A stretch of DNA of 51,617 bases from Lentzea aerocolonigenes (GTDB lineage: Bacteria > Actinomycetota > Actinomycetes > Mycobacteriales > Pseudonocardiaceae). The notes under the pieces were generated by a model. That model saw only the letters and a list, made by a program, of their open reading frames with translations, was not told the origin of the DNA and did not search any database. Made by a program: the position numbers and the translations under genes. This document shows positions 18,765 through 31,298 of the stretch, piece after piece. Numbering within the stretch: position 1 is the stretch's first letter; every line of letters begins with the position of its first letter. The stretch is taken from the NCBI RefSeq assembly GCF_000955955.1, contig NZ_JYJG01000134.1, positions 1 through 51,617 of the forward strand, written 5' to 3'.

Positions 18765-19592
18765 ATGACGTTGCATGCCGCAAGTCGTGAAGCTCTGGCA
18801 GCCGCTGAACTGCGGCTGCTGGAGCTGGCCGACGCCACCACGTCGACGAACGAGCTCGCCAAGCTCGGCGAGGAGCTCTTCGCCGTGCTGGGCCTGCTGG
18901 TCGAGCAGCGGACGCTGCGCGGCGCGCTCGCCGACGCCTCGTCCGAGGCCGCCGGTCGTGAGCGGCTCGTCCGCGGCCTGTTCGCGGGCAAGGTGAGCGA
19001 CGCGACGCTGCAGGTGCTGGTCGCCGTCGTGACCGCGCGCTGGTCCAGCCCGCGTGAGCTCGTCGACGGCGTCGAGTCGCTCGCCCGCACCACGCTGCTG
19101 GTGCGTGCCGAGCGCGACGGTCAGCTCGACTCGGTGGAGGACGAGCTGTTCCGGCTCGGCCGCATCGTGGCGGGCTCGAACGAGCTCGAGCTGCTGCTGG
19201 CGGACCCCGCCGGTGCCGTCGAAGGCAAGGTCGCGCTGGTCGACACCCTCATCGAGGGAAAGGTCAGCCCGGTCACCAAGACGCTGGTGGACCAGCTGGT
19301 CCGCCACCCGCGCGGTCTTCGCGTCGCGAACGGCCTCGGCGAGCTCGCCGACCTGGCGGCCAAGCGCCGTCAGCGTTCCGTCGCGCACGTCCGTTCCGCG
19401 GTGGCACTGACCGCGGAGCAGGTCGACCGCTTGACCGCGACGCTGACCACGATCTACTCGCGTCCGATCGCCCTGCACGTCGAGGTGGACGCCTCGCTCG
19501 CGGGTGGTCTCCAGATCAAGATCGGCGACGAGATCATCGACGGAAGCATCGCCGGCCGGTTGGCGGCACTGCGCCGCAATCTCGCCAGCTAG
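18765..19592 (+). CDS. atpH: ATP synthase F1 subunit delta
   Basis: A 275-residue stator subunit of the long actinobacterial type. An N-terminal helical extension (about 1-95) precedes the OSCP-like domain; the conserved C-terminal part contains [13 protein letters not shown] and the [16 protein letters not shown] motif that binds the alpha N-terminus. Nine bases after atpF. Confidence 0.94.
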   Translation: MTLHAASREALAAAELRLLELADATTSTNELAKLGEELFAVLGLLVEQRTLRGALADASSEAAGRERLVRGLFAGKVSDATLQVLVAVVTARWSSPRELVDGVESLARTTLLVRAERDGQLDSVEDELFRLGRIVAGSNELELLLADPAGAVEGKVALVDTLIEGKVSPVTKTLVDQLVRHPRGLRVANGLGELADLAAKRRQRSVAHVRSAVALTAEQVDRLTATLTTIYSRPIALHVEVDASLAGGLQIKIGDEIIDGSIAGRLAALRRNLAS

Positions 19593-19638
19593 CCCCCGAG
19601 CCCTTTCCCAAGAACGAAGAAGTGAGAGCAGGAACGAC

Positions 19639-21285
19639 ATGGCGGAGCTGACGATCTCGTCGGACGAGATCCGCAGTGCGATCGAGAAGTACGTCTCGAG
19701 CTACTCCCCGGAGGTCAGCCGGGAAGAGGTCGGTACCGTCTCCGAGACCTACGACGGCATCGCCATCGTCGAGGGCCTTCCGGGCACGATGACCAACGAG
19801 CTGCTCGAGTTCCCCGGTGGCGTCCTCGGCGTCGCCCTGAACCTCGAGGTCCGCAACATCGGTGCGGTCATCCTCGGTGACTTCGACAAGATCGAAGAAG
19901 GCCAGGAGGTCCGCCGGACGGGCAAGGTCCTGTCCGTGCCGGTCGGCGACGGCTTCCTCGGTCGCGTCGTCAACCCGCTGGGTCAGCCGATCGACGGCCT
20001 CGGCGACATCGTCGCGGACGACACCCGCGCCCTGGAGCTGCAGGCCGCGTCCGTGCTGCAGCGTCAGCCGGTGTCCGAGCCGATGCAGACCGGCATCAAG
20101 GCCATCGACGCGATGACCCCGATCGGTCGCGGTCAGCGTCAGCTGATCATCGGTGACCGCAAGACCGGCAAGACCGCGGTCTGCATCGACACGATCATCA
20201 ACCAGAAGAAGGCCTGGGAGTCGGGCGACCCGAAGCAGCAGGTCCGCTGCGTCTACGTCGCCATCGGCCAGAAGGGCTCCACCATCGCGGGCGTCAAGAC
20301 CGCGCTGGAGGAGGCGGGCGCACTCGAGTACACGACGATCGTCGCCGCCCCCGCTTCTGACTCGGCCGGCTTCAAGTGGCTGGCGCCGTACACCGGCTCC
20401 GCCATCGGCCAGCACTGGATGTACCAGGGCAAGCACGTCCTGATCATCTTCGACGACCTGACCAAGCAGGCAGAGGCGTACCGCGCGATCTCGCTGCTGC
20501 TGCGCCGCCCGCCGGGCCGCGAGGCCTACCCCGGCGACGTCTTCTACTTGCACTCGCGTCTCCTCGAGCGTTGCGCGAAGCTGTCGGACGAGCTCGGTGG
20601 CGGTTCGATGACGGGTCTCCCGATCATCGAGACCAAGGCGAACGACGTGTCGGCGTACATCCCGACCAACGTCATCTCGATCACCGACGGTCAGTGCTTC
20701 CTCGAGTCCGACCTGTTCAACGCCGGTGTCCGCCCGGCCGTCAACGTGGGTATCTCGGTTTCCCGCGTCGGTGGTGCCGCGCAGATCAAGGCGATGAAGG
20801 ACGTCGCGGGCTCGCTGCGTCTCGACCTGTCGCAGTTCCGCGAGCTGGAGGCCTTCTCCGCGTTCGCGTCCGACCTCGACGCCGCGTCGCGCGCCCAGCT
20901 GGACCGCGGTGCCCGTCTGGTCGAGCTGCTCAAGCAGGGCCAGTACTCCCCGGTCCCCGTCGAGGAGCAGGTCGTCGAGATCTTCGCCGCGACCAAGGGC
21001 CACCTGGACGACGTCCCCGTCGGCGACATCCGCCGGTTCGTCGCGGACTTCAAGGACTCGCTGCGCCGCAACCACGCGGACCTGCTGGGCAGCATCGTCG
21101 AGACCAAGAAGTTCCCCGAGGACGCCCAGAAGCGCGTTGTCGCCGCCGTAACCGAGTTCAAGAAGCAGTTCACCGCTTCGGACGGCACGACGATCGTCAA
21201 CGAGGCGCCCGAGAAGGCGATGGACGCCGACAAGGTCGCCCAGGAGTCGGTGAAGGTCCACAAGCCCGAGCCCACCAAGAAGTGA
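19639..21285 (+). CDS. atpA: ATP synthase F1 subunit alpha
   Basis: A 548-residue nucleotide-binding subunit. The P-loop is GDRKTGKTA (Lys where most have Gln), and Walker B lies in [11 protein letters not shown]. The N-terminus [19 protein letters not shown] is the family start; the reading frame extends upstream only by overlapping atpH. RBS AGCAGGA. The Lys/Glu-rich C-terminal tail (about 520-548) is longer than in E. coli, as in other actinobacteria. Confidence 0.97.
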   Translation: MAELTISSDEIRSAIEKYVSSYSPEVSREEVGTVSETYDGIAIVEGLPGTMTNELLEFPGGVLGVALNLEVRNIGAVILGDFDKIEEGQEVRRTGKVLSVPVGDGFLGRVVNPLGQPIDGLGDIVADDTRALELQAASVLQRQPVSEPMQTGIKAIDAMTPIGRGQRQLIIGDRKTGKTAVCIDTIINQKKAWESGDPKQQVRCVYVAIGQKGSTIAGVKTALEEAGALEYTTIVAAPASDSAGFKWLAPYTGSAIGQHWMYQGKHVLIIFDDLTKQAEAYRAISLLLRRPPGREAYPGDVFYLHSRLLERCAKLSDELGGGSMTGLPIIETKANDVSAYIPTNVISITDGQCFLESDLFNAGVRPAVNVGISVSRVGGAAQIKAMKDVAGSLRLDLSQFRELEAFSAFASDLDAASRAQLDRGARLVELLKQGQYSPVPVEEQVVEIFAATKGHLDDVPVGDIRRFVADFKDSLRRNHADLLGSIVETKKFPEDAQKRVVAAVTEFKKQFTASDGTTIVNEAPEKAMDADKVAQESVKVHKPEPTKK

Positions 21286-21293
21286 TCTGAGCC

Positions 21294-23637
<2,344 letters not shown>

Positions 23638-23654
23638 GCTGGCTCTGAGCTTTT

Positions 23655-23693
23655 CGAAGGGCCGTTCCTCCACTGTGGAGGGGCGGCCCTTCG
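23655..23693 (+). terminator. Terminator after atpD
   Basis: CGAAGGGCCG (23655-23664) pairs with CGGCCCTTCG (23684-23693); CCTCC/GGAGG extends the stem inside. It lies 17 bases after the atpD stop. It separates the ATP synthase operon from the inserted transporter genes, so atpC cannot simply be the last gene of this transcript. Confidence 0.75.
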
Positions 23694-23713
23694 GCTTTCC
23701 CGGCGTACATGAA

Positions 23714-23732
23714 GTTTCCGGTGGATGGAAAC
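23714..23732. promoter_or_regulatory. Inverted repeat upstream of MFS gene
   Basis: GTTTCC at 23714-23719 and GGAAAC at 23727-23732, separated by seven bases, between the atpD terminator and the MFS start. Operator-like, but there is no linked regulator gene to assign it to. Confidence 0.3.
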
Positions 23733-23807
23733 CGCACTCCCGGCTCCTGGGTCTGACGTCGCACGATGCACAGCACATCAGGCCCCTCGCCGAGGAGGAG
23801 AGCGCGC

Positions 23808-24974
23808 GTGAACAAATGGGTGTTGCCGTTGTGCTGGACCGCGGTCCTGCTCGACGGATTCGATCTGGTCGTGCTCGGCACCGTCATTCCCGTGCTGCTG
23901 CAGGAAAAGCTGCTCACGACGGCGTCAGCGAGTGCGGTGTCCACGGCGGGTCTGTTCGGGATGATGATCGGCGCGCTGATCATCGGGACCATCACGGACG
24001 TCATCGGGCGGCGCAAGGTCATGATCTTCGCGGTGGCCGCGTTCTCGGTGTTCACGCTGGCCTGTGCGTTCGCCCACGACGCCACGACGTTCGGTGTGCT
24101 CAGGTTCCTCGCCGGGGTGGGGCTCGGCGGGTGTCTGCCCACGGCGATCGCGTTGGTCAACGAGGCGAGGCCTCAGCAGGGTGGGCGGGCCACGACGCTC
24201 ATCATGACCGGGTATCACGTGGGTGCGGTCATCACGGCGCTGCTCGGGATCGTGTTGATTCCTCAGCTCGGGTGGCGGGCGTTGTTCGTGGCGGGTGCGT
24301 TGCCCGCGTTGGTGCTGATTCCCTTGATGGTCAAGCACTTGCCGGAGACCGCGGTGCGGAAGGCGCCTGCGCTCGAGGCGGTCGGGTCGCTGTTCAAGCC
24401 CGGGCTGCGGAAGGCCACTGTGGCCTTCTGGGCGGCCTCGTTCATGGGGTTGTTGTTGGTGTACGGGTTGAACACGTGGCTGCCGCAGATCATGCGCAGT
24501 GCCGGGTACGACCTCGGGGCGGCGCTGGGGTTGCTGCTGACGCTCAACATCGGTGCGGTGATTGGACTTCTGATCGCCGGTGCGGTCGCTGACAGGGTGG
24601 GGATCCGGCCGGCGGCGATCGGATGGTTCGCGGGCGCGGTGGTGTTCTTGGCGTTGCTGAGCATCAAGCTGCCCGGGGTGACCATCTACGCGGCCGTGTT
24701 GCTGGCCGGGTGCTTCGTGTTCAGTGCGCAGGTGCTCGTTTATGCGTATGCCGGGCGGGTTTACGAGGAGAACCGGGCTACTGGCATCGGGTGGGCTGCC
24801 GGCATCGGACGGTTGGGAGCCATCAGCGGGCCGTTGCTCGGTGGAGCGCTGTTGTCGGCTGGGCTCGCTTATCCGTGGGGCTTCTACGCGTTTGCGGTCA
24901 TCGCGGCGTTGGGCGCTACGGCCGTTGGTGCGATTGGGCTGAAGGCGAAATCGGTCGTGGCGAGCTCCGGCTGA
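23808..24974 (+). CDS. MFS transporter, aromatic acid:H+ symporter-like
   Basis: A 388-residue, twelve-helix major facilitator. The first helix has DGFDLVVLGTVIP, the Asp-bearing motif of the AAHS (benzoate/4-hydroxybenzoate) family, and the loop 2-3 signature is DVIGRRKVMI. The second half repeats a related motif (GAVADRVGIRPA). The GTG start is supported by GAGGAGGAGAG. No aromatic degradation genes or regulator are adjacent, so the substrate is open. It is the first gene of the atpD-atpC insertion. Confidence 0.85.
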   Translation: MNKWVLPLCWTAVLLDGFDLVVLGTVIPVLLQEKLLTTASASAVSTAGLFGMMIGALIIGTITDVIGRRKVMIFAVAAFSVFTLACAFAHDATTFGVLRFLAGVGLGGCLPTAIALVNEARPQQGGRATTLIMTGYHVGAVITALLGIVLIPQLGWRALFVAGALPALVLIPLMVKHLPETAVRKAPALEAVGSLFKPGLRKATVAFWAASFMGLLLVYGLNTWLPQIMRSAGYDLGAALGLLLTLNIGAVIGLLIAGAVADRVGIRPAAIGWFAGAVVFLALLSIKLPGVTIYAAVLLAGCFVFSAQVLVYAYAGRVYEENRATGIGWAAGIGRLGAISGPLLGGALLSAGLAYPWGFYAFAVIAALGATAVGAIGLKAKSVVASSG

Positions 24975-24990
24975 TGGCAAGGTCGGGTGC

Positions 24991-26496
24991 ATGGCCCGAC
25001 ATGTTCCCTACGACGATCCCGGAAGCCCGGATCTCCGATCGCCCTGGCGGTACCTGTGGTGGCTGGTGCGCATGCAGCGGTGGCGGGTGCTGGCCGGGGC
25101 GTGGTGGGGGTCGCTGTGGATGTGCGGGCTGATCGTGCCGCCGTACCTCATCGCCAGGGCTGTCGAGGTCGGGCTCCGAGGTGGCGATCGCGCTGGGCTG
25201 GTGTGGTGGTGCGGGGCGCTCGTCGTGGTCGCGGGGCTGCTGGCGCTCGTCGGGGTGGCGCGGCACCGGACCATGACGCTGGTGCGGACCGATGCCTCGT
25301 TGCGGACGGCTCAGGTGGTCGTGCGGCACGTCACCCGGCTGGGTGGAGTGGTGCGGCGGAAGGTTTCCACTGGTGAGCTGACGTACCTGCAGAGCGGGGA
25401 CACGGCTCGGATCGCGCACGCGTTGACCAGCACCGGGCCCGGGGTCGGGGCTGTGGTCGCGTACGTGGTTACTGCGGTGCTGCTGGTGAGGATCTCGCCG
25501 CTGGTCGCGGTGGTGGTGTTGCTGGGCGTGCCGGTGCTGGCGGTCGTCACCGGTCCCGTGTTGCGGCGGTTGCACGGGGTGGAGGCCGGGTATCGGCAGA
25601 GCCAGGGGGAGTTGAGCTCGCGGGCGGGCGACATCGTGGCCGGGCTGAAGGTGTTGTCCGGGATCGGTGGGAAGCCGGCGTTCGCCGAGCGGTTCGAACG
25701 CAAGTCGCGCGAGGTTCTGCGCGATGGGTACCGGGTTTCGGTGTGGCTGAGCTGGGTGCAGGCGCTGACCTGGGGGTTGCCCGCGCTGTTCCTGGCCGTG
25801 GTGACGTGGATCGTGGCGCGGATGGCCGTGACCGGGGCCGTCTCGATCGAGGAGATGCTGGCGGTCTACCTCTACGTCACGACGTTGATCGTGCCGGTCA
25901 GCTTCTTCATGGAAGGGGCCGACGCCATTCCGCGGGCGTTGGTGTCGGCGCGGCGGGTGGTCGAGATCTTGCGGCTGCGGCCGGAGTCCGATGTGGACGA
26001 CGCTCCGGTCCTCGACGTCAAGACCGGTGCGTTGACGGTGGTGGTGTCGGCGAACGCGACGGCGGCGAGGGAAGCCGTCGATCGGTTGCCGGGAGTGGTG
26101 GCGGACAACGACGACTACCTGTTCGCCGGGTCGGTGCGGGACGCGGTGTCGGTGGCCGAGCACGGCGATGGTGAGCTGGAACGGGCGATCTGGGCGGCCG
26201 CCGCGGTGGATGTCGTGGAGGCGTTGCCGGACGGGCTCGACTCGCACCTGGAGTCCCAGGGGCGCAACGTTTCCGGTGGGCAGCGGCAGCGGCTCAGGCT
26301 CGTCAGGGCGTTGCTGAGCGAACCGGATCTGCTGGTGCTGGTGGAGCCGACGTCGGCGCTGGACGCGGTCACGGAGGCGGCGGTGGCGCGGAGGGTGAAG
26401 GAACAGCGGCAGGGGCGGACCACCGTGGTCGTGTCCTCGTCGCCGTTGTGGATCGGACAGGCGGATCAGACGGTGTTCCTGGAGGGTGACCGATGA
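24991..26496 (+). CDS. ABC exporter half-transporter with degenerate ATPase domain
   Basis: A 501-residue type IV exporter subunit: six membrane helices (about 30-310), then a shortened nucleotide-binding domain (about 335-501). The signature VSGGQRQRLRLVRALL is intact. The Walker A position reads VVVSANATAAREAV, with no GxxGxGKS/T. Walker B reads LLVLVEPTSALD, with Val for the magnesium-binding Asp, and the switch His region reads VVVSSSPLW, with no His. It cannot supply a normal Walker A site and is coupled by ATGA to a partner with the opposite defects. Confidence 0.88.
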   Translation: MARHVPYDDPGSPDLRSPWRYLWWLVRMQRWRVLAGAWWGSLWMCGLIVPPYLIARAVEVGLRGGDRAGLVWWCGALVVVAGLLALVGVARHRTMTLVRTDASLRTAQVVVRHVTRLGGVVRRKVSTGELTYLQSGDTARIAHALTSTGPGVGAVVAYVVTAVLLVRISPLVAVVVLLGVPVLAVVTGPVLRRLHGVEAGYRQSQGELSSRAGDIVAGLKVLSGIGGKPAFAERFERKSREVLRDGYRVSVWLSWVQALTWGLPALFLAVVTWIVARMAVTGAVSIEEMLAVYLYVTTLIVPVSFFMEGADAIPRALVSARRVVEILRLRPESDVDDAPVLDVKTGALTVVVSANATAAREAVDRLPGVVADNDDYLFAGSVRDAVSVAEHGDGELERAIWAAAAVDVVEALPDGLDSHLESQGRNVSGGQRQRLRLVRALLSEPDLLVLVEPTSALDAVTEAAVARRVKEQRQGRTTVVVSSSPLWIGQADQTVFLEGDR

Positions 26497-28226
26497 CGGC
26501 CAGGCTGCCGATCGCGGACCGGCGCGAGGTGCGTCGCGCGGCGGTGCGGCTGATGCGCGGTGAGCGGCGTGCGCTGGTCGTCGTGCTGGTGCTCACGGCG
26601 CTGACGGCGTTGACCGGGCTGGTCGGGCCCTACCTGCTCGGGAAGATCGTGGGCGGGGTGCAGGCCGGGACGCTCACGCTGTCCACTGTGGACCTGATCG
26701 CGCTGGGCGTGCTGGCCGCGGCGGTCGTGCACCTGTTGCTGGTGCGGTACAGCGCGGTGCAGACGACGCGTCTGGGCGAGCGGTTGCTGGCCTCGTTGCG
26801 CGAGGAGGCGGTGGCGCGGTCGATGGCCCTGCCCGCGCGGGTGGTGGACCGGCTGAGCGTCGGAGATCTGCTGACGCGCGTGACGAGTGACGTCGGCACG
26901 GTCGGGCAGGCGTTGCGGGACAGCGTTCCTGAGGTGCTCACGGGTGTGGTGCACCTGGTCGTGGTGTTCGCGGCGACGTTCCTGCTGGACCCGGTGCTCG
27001 GTCTCGTCGCGCTGGGCGGGACGCCGTTCGTCGTGTGGGTCCTGCGCTGGTATCTCGCTCGTGCGCGCGCTGCGTATCTCGCGGAGAGCGAGGCGAACGG
27101 CGACGTGGCGGAGATCTCCGCGGCGGTCGGTGAGGGCAGCCGGACGATCGAGACGTACGGGCTGCGGGAGCGGATGGTGGGGCTCGCGGACGACACCATC
27201 GCGCGCTCGTACCGGACGCGGCTGAGGACGTTGTGGCTGCGCAACGTGCTGTTCCCGGTGGCAGGCTTCCTGAACACCCTGCCGACCGCGCTGGTGCTGC
27301 TCGTCGGCGGGTTCGTCTACGCGGCCGACGGCGTGCGGATCGAGGTCGTCGTCACGGCCGCGCTGTGGGCGTGGCGGCTGGTCGAGCCGATGGACCGGAT
27401 CATGTTCTGGGTCGAGTTCCTGCAGCGCGGCGGGGCGTCGTTCGCGCGGATCGAGGGGATCGGGGCGCAGATCGAGCCGCCGCCAGCTGTCGGTGTCCCG
27501 GAGAGCGACCGCATCGAGGTTCGCGGGGTGCGGTACTCCTATGTGGACGGACATGAGGTGCTGCACGGCGTGGACCTCGTGGTGCAGCCGGGAGAACGGC
27601 TCGCGGTCGTCGGCGTGTCCGGTGCCGGCAAGTCGACGCTGGGCAGGTTGATCGCCGGAGTGGACCGGCCCGCGGAGGGTTCGGTGCTCGTGGGTGGCGT
27701 GCCGGTCGCGGACCTGGTGGCGGCGGGCGAGCAGGAGATCGTCCTCGTCACGCAAGAACATCACGTGTTCATCGGGACGTTGCGGGAGAACCTGGCGATG
27801 GCCGCGCCGAACGCGCCGGACGAACGGCTCGTCGAAGCGTTGCGGACCGTGGACGCCGGGTGGTTCGACGAACTGCCGGACGGGCTCGACACCGTGCTCG
27901 GCGCGGGCGGGCTGGAGCTGGATCCCGCGCGGGCACAACAACTCTCGCTCGCGCGGGTGGAGGTCGCCGACCCGCACACCCTGGTGCTGGACGAGGCGAC
28001 GTCCTCACTCGACCCGGCCACGGCCAGGCACGCCGAGCGCGCGATCGCGGCCGTGCGGGAGAGCCGCACGGTGATCGCGATCGCGCACCGGCTGCAGACC
28101 GCGCGGGACGCCGACCGGATCGCGGTCGTCGACGCGGGCCGCATCGTGGAGCTGGGGTCGCACGACGACCTGGTGGCCAGGGACGGCACCTACGCGACGC
28201 TCTGGCGCTCCTGGCACGGCACCTAG
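26493..28226 (+). CDS. ABC exporter half-transporter with intact Walker A, altered signature
   Basis: A 577-residue exporter subunit with six membrane helices (about 30-300) and a full-length ATPase domain. Walker A is [12 protein letters not shown]-loop VTQEHHVF, Walker [13 protein letters not shown] and switch His in IAIAHRL. The signature position reads [14 protein letters not shown] instead of LSGGQ. Combined with the previous gene, one composite ATP site would be canonical and the other degenerate. Substrate unknown. A truncated IS630 transposase begins at its stop codon. Confidence 0.9.
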   Translation: MTARLPIADRREVRRAAVRLMRGERRALVVVLVLTALTALTGLVGPYLLGKIVGGVQAGTLTLSTVDLIALGVLAAAVVHLLLVRYSAVQTTRLGERLLASLREEAVARSMALPARVVDRLSVGDLLTRVTSDVGTVGQALRDSVPEVLTGVVHLVVVFAATFLLDPVLGLVALGGTPFVVWVLRWYLARARAAYLAESEANGDVAEISAAVGEGSRTIETYGLRERMVGLADDTIARSYRTRLRTLWLRNVLFPVAGFLNTLPTALVLLVGGFVYAADGVRIEVVVTAALWAWRLVEPMDRIMFWVEFLQRGGASFARIEGIGAQIEPPPAVGVPESDRIEVRGVRYSYVDGHEVLHGVDLVVQPGERLAVVGVSGAGKSTLGRLIAGVDRPAEGSVLVGGVPVADLVAAGEQEIVLVTQEHHVFIGTLRENLAMAAPNAPDERLVEALRTVDAGWFDELPDGLDTVLGAGGLELDPARAQQLSLARVEVADPHTLVLDEATSSLDPATARHAERAIAAVRESRTVIAIAHRLQTARDADRIAVVDAGRIVELGSHDDLVARDGTYATLWRSWHGT

Positions 28227-28646
28227 TAGTTGCTGGACCTGCCTGGCCCAGTCGATTTTGGTGCGCTGGGCCAGGGCGTGGACACGGGCGCCGTCCGCGC
28301 AGGGGCTCTGTCCACACGAAGATCGAGCAGGTGCCGCACCGGACGTATTCGCTGTCCTCGCAGGCGTTTCGGCCTGGCGGGCACCGGACGGGCCGGGTCG
28401 TACGGGCGGGCGTAGATGGCGAGCACGCCCTCCACGCGGGCGGCGAACTCCGCGTGCGCTCGTGGTCCAGGTTCGGGATGTCCTCGGGGAGCTCGACGTG
28501 TCTTTCCAGCAGCCGCAACGACCACCGGGTATGCCTCGCCGGCGGTGCCGAGCACGCCAGGGCAACGCCGGCCGCACCCCGGTCACAGTCAGCCGAAGCA
28601 GCTCTTCACGATCCCGCGCGGTCAACCTGACCGGTCGCTTCAACAA
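28227..28646 (-). pseudogene. IS630-family transposase remnant
   Basis: No single open frame, but pieces in successive frames match an IS630 transposase read leftward: [16 protein letters not shown] (N-terminus), [19 protein letters not shown] (start of the DDE domain), [18 protein letters not shown], and [14 protein letters not shown]. Several frameshifts and a missing C-terminal half make it inactive. It ends at the ABC transporter stop. Terminal repeats were not found. It marks past mobile DNA inside the atpD-atpC insertion. Confidence 0.7.
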
Positions 28647-28676
28647 GACCTGCTGGACAACAGCTTCGACACGCTG

Positions 28677-29891
28677 CTAGATCGGCACCTGGACCGAGTC
28701 GCCGTCAGCCAGTCCGACGGCCACCGACGTCGTACCCGCGGGCGCTATCCAGGCGTCAGGGCGGCGGTCCGGCCCGATCCGGAACCCGAAGTCGGCCACG
28801 ACGGTCCCCAGGTCATCTGGCAGCCGCACCCGTGCCGGCAGCCGCGCGCCCTTGCTCGTCCTCGAGCCGGCCACCCCCTGGGAGAACGTGCCGTTCGCCC
28901 GGTAGATGGCGGCGTACGTCTCGCCGTTCGCCTCGAACACGGAGGCGAACCTGCCGTCCGGCAGCCACGCGCGCACCTGCCACTGGCCGAACGCGCCGTC
29001 AGCCACGAGGTAGTCGAGCACTCCGGCCCGTTGCATGTCCCGGAGCGAGAACATCGACTTCGTCTGGGGGTGCTCGTCCTGCTTGTCGGAAGCCCACACG
29101 CTGTCGTTCCAGCCGAGGCCGGTGTGCGGCTTGAAGGCACCCTCCGGTCCGTAGTCCTGCTTCGCCATCAGCGGTTCCTGGAGGAAGTCGTCGTCTGCGG
29201 GCTGGGTGTCGGATCGCACGAACACCGGCTTGTTCTCCTGCGGGGTGCTCACCACGGCCACGCCGGTTCCACCCGTCTCGAGTGCCCACCACTTCCGCGA
29301 CAGCCGGCCGTCCTCGCCGCGCACCGGTTGTTGTGACCAGTACACGGTCCGGCGCAGGGTCAGCACGACGTTCGTCGACTGGTCCGCGCCGAAGCGGTAG
29401 ATCCCGCGTTCGCGTTCGCCGTCGAGGAGGAGCTCGCGATCGACCACCTCGTTCGTCGCGACCAGACCGACGAGGGTCATCGGCGTGGGCGTGCTCGCCA
29501 CCCGGACCGGCTGCACGATCAGCACCGCCGGTCCTGACGGTGTGCGGCCCGCCCAGAAGACGTGTGCGGGAGCGGAGAAGTCGGTGATGCGGTCAGGTGC
29601 TTTCTGTGTGCTTTGCCACACGCGCAACGCCTGCTCGATGTCCGTCCGGCTGGACGCGAGGTCACCGCTCGTGGCCGCCGTGAGCCGTTCGTCGTGCGTG
29701 AGCAGCGGGTCGGAGGGATGGCGGGTCAGCACCACTCCCGTGATCACGCCCGCGACCAGCGCGATCGCCGCTGTCACGGACAGGAGCTTGCGTGTGTGTC
29801 GTCGTCGCCCACCGGCCATTACGTCCCCCACGAATCCGGGCCGCACGTCCAGGTCTGCCGTCGCGGCCTCCATTGCTTCCTTCAGTTCCAC
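28677..29891 (-). CDS. Membrane protein paired with ECF sigma factor (putative anti-sigma)
   Basis: A 404-residue protein: a cytosolic N-terminal segment (1-33, [20 protein letters not shown]), one membrane helix (about 36-56, LLSVTAAIALVAGVITGVVL) and a large outer domain rich in strands. Its start overlaps the sigma-factor gene by 10 bases. The arrangement fits a membrane-bound regulator of the sigma factor, but no zinc-binding HxxxCxxC anti-sigma motif is present. The outer part matches no family I recognise. Confidence 0.75.
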   Translation of the reverse strand: MELKEAMEAATADLDVRPGFVGDVMAGGRRRHTRKLLSVTAAIALVAGVITGVVLTRHPSDPLLTHDERLTAATSGDLASSRTDIEQALRVWQSTQKAPDRITDFSAPAHVFWAGRTPSGPAVLIVQPVRVASTPTPMTLVGLVATNEVVDRELLLDGERERGIYRFGADQSTNVVLTLRRTVYWSQQPVRGEDGRLSRKWWALETGGTGVAVVSTPQENKPVFVRSDTQPADDDFLQEPLMAKQDYGPEGAFKPHTGLGWNDSVWASDKQDEHPQTKSMFSLRDMQRAGVLDYLVADGAFGQWQVRAWLPDGRFASVFEANGETYAAIYRANGTFSQGVAGSRTSKGARLPARVRLPDDLGTVVADFGFRIGPDRRPDAWIAPAGTTSVAVGLADGDSVQVPI

Positions 29892-30370
29892 GTCAGCACC
29901 TGCTCACCCATCAGTTCCCGCATGCGGGCGAGGCCCCGCGAGGTCTGGCTCTTCACCGTGCCGATGCCGCAGCCCAGCGTGCGGGCGGTCTCGGCCTCGC
30001 TGAGGTCGTCGAAGAACCGCAGCACCAGAACCGCGCGCATCTTCCGAGGCAGCTGCCCCAACGCGCGCACCACGCTGTCCGCGTCCACGACCTGCTGTTC
30101 GTGCCCCCGAGACGTAGGTACCGCCCCCAGTTCCAGCGGTGCCTCCGGCTTGCGGGACCGTCTGCGCCAGCGGTTCGCGGCCGCGTTGGCCAGTGCCGTG
30201 CGCGCGTAGGCTTCCGGTGAGGTCCTGATTCGGCGCCACTTGCCGTACATGCTCATGAGGACGTCCTGCAGAATGTCCTCAGCGGCGCCTTTGTCGCCGC
30301 CGCACAGCAGGTAGGCGGTGCGCAACAGAGCCTGTGAGCGCAACGCCACGAAGTCCTCGAAGTCCTGCAT
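29882..30370 (-). CDS. ECF sigma factor, SigE family
   Basis: A 162-residue sigma-70-family protein. Region 2 spans about 5-70 ([39 protein letters not shown]) and region 4 about 100-155 ([41 protein letters not shown]). This is the actinobacterial SigE-type group. The ATG giving MQDFEDF is preceded by GGGGGG; a longer upstream reading is not family-like. Divergent from atpC, so both promoters share about 100 bases. Confidence 0.9.
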   Translation of the reverse strand: MQDFEDFVALRSQALLRTAYLLCGGDKGAAEDILQDVLMSMYGKWRRIRTSPEAYARTALANAAANRWRRRSRKPEAPLELGAVPTSRGHEQQVVDADSVVRALGQLPRKMRAVLVLRFFDDLSEAETARTLGCGIGTVKSQTSRGLARMRELMGEQVLTWN

Positions 30371-30476
30371 GTCCCCCCTTCGGCGGTTGTCGAAGGTACT
30401 GACACCGGGCGGGGCGGCAAGGTTGTCAGGCGACCGTTTAGACTCAGATCGACTCCAGACGACGAGGGAGATACGC

Positions 30477-30842
30477 GTGGCCGAGATGACCGTTGAACTG
30501 GTCGCCGTTGAACGCCGCCTGTGGTCCGGCAAGGCCACCTCAGTTTCGGCGCAGACGACCGAGGGCGAGATCGGCATCCTGCCCGGTCACGAGCCCGTTC
30601 TCGGTCAGCTGGTCGAGGGTGGTGTGGTCCGCATCCGCACGACGGACGGTGGCCTCGTCACCGCCGCCGTGCACGGTGGCTTCCTCTCCGTGACCGGCAC
30701 CGGCGTATCGATTCTCGCCGAGGACGCCGAGCTCGCGGGTGAGATCGACGTGGCCGCGGCCCGGACGGCGCTGCAGGACGCGGACGATGCAGAGCGCGCA
30801 CGTGCGGCAGCGCGCGTGCGGGCCGTGGAACAGTCGGCCTGA
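30477..30842 (+). CDS. atpC: ATP synthase F1 subunit epsilon
   Basis: A 121-residue subunit with the beta-sandwich ([31 protein letters not shown]) and C-terminal helices. GTG start with GAGGGAG upstream. It is 6.8 kb from atpD with a terminator, other genes and a reversed sigma-factor pair between, so it needs its own promoter in 30371-30476. Downstream order (DUF2550) is the mycobacterial one. Confidence 0.95.
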   Translation: MAEMTVELVAVERRLWSGKATSVSAQTTEGEIGILPGHEPVLGQLVEGGVVRIRTTDGGLVTAAVHGGFLSVTGTGVSILAEDAELAGEIDVAAARTALQDADDAERARAAARVRAVEQSA

Positions 30843-30864
30843 GACCGGGCGCGAGGGCCCAGCC

Positions 30865-31296
30865 GTGGGGATCACCGAGATTGCCGGACTGATCCTGCTC
30901 GTGGTGGCGGTGGTCATCGCCTACTTCGCCTGGCGCCGGATCCGGTTGCTGCGCGAGGGCGGTGTGCACGTAGCGCTGCGCAGCCAGTTCGACGATCGCG
31001 GCCGTGGCTGGCACCTGGGCGTGGGGCACTACCGGGGCGACCAGTTCGCCTGGTTCCGGGTGCTCTCGCTCGGGTCGGGGCCGGATCAGATGATCGCCAG
31101 AGACGGCCTCGAGATCGACGCGCGCCGCGAGCCCACCGGGCCGGAGGCGTACGCGATGCCGGCCGGGGCCACGGTGCTGCGCTGCAAGGTCGGCACTGGC
31201 GAGATCGAGATCGCGATGGGCCCGGACGCGCTCACCGGATTCCTGTCCTGGCTCGAGTCGTCGCCTCCTGGCCGGACGATTCCCTGGGCCTCTTAG
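30865..31296 (+). CDS. DUF2550 membrane protein
   Basis: A 143-residue protein with one N-terminal membrane helix (IAGLILLVVAVVIAYFAW) and a soluble domain containing RGWHLGVGHYRGDQFAWFRVLSL, matching the Rv1312-type DUF2550 gene that follows atpC in mycobacteria. GTG start after GCGAGGG, 22 bases after atpC. Function unknown. Confidence 0.88.
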   Translation: MGITEIAGLILLVVAVVIAYFAWRRIRLLREGGVHVALRSQFDDRGRGWHLGVGHYRGDQFAWFRVLSLGSGPDQMIARDGLEIDARREPTGPEAYAMPAGATVLRCKVGTGEIEIAMGPDALTGFLSWLESSPPGRTIPWAS

Positions 31297-31298
31297 CA

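Noticed and set aside
23925..26247. Two long minus-strand frames opposite the MFS and ABC genes
   Set aside because: Composition typical of reverse frames; the plus strand encodes full transporter motifs.
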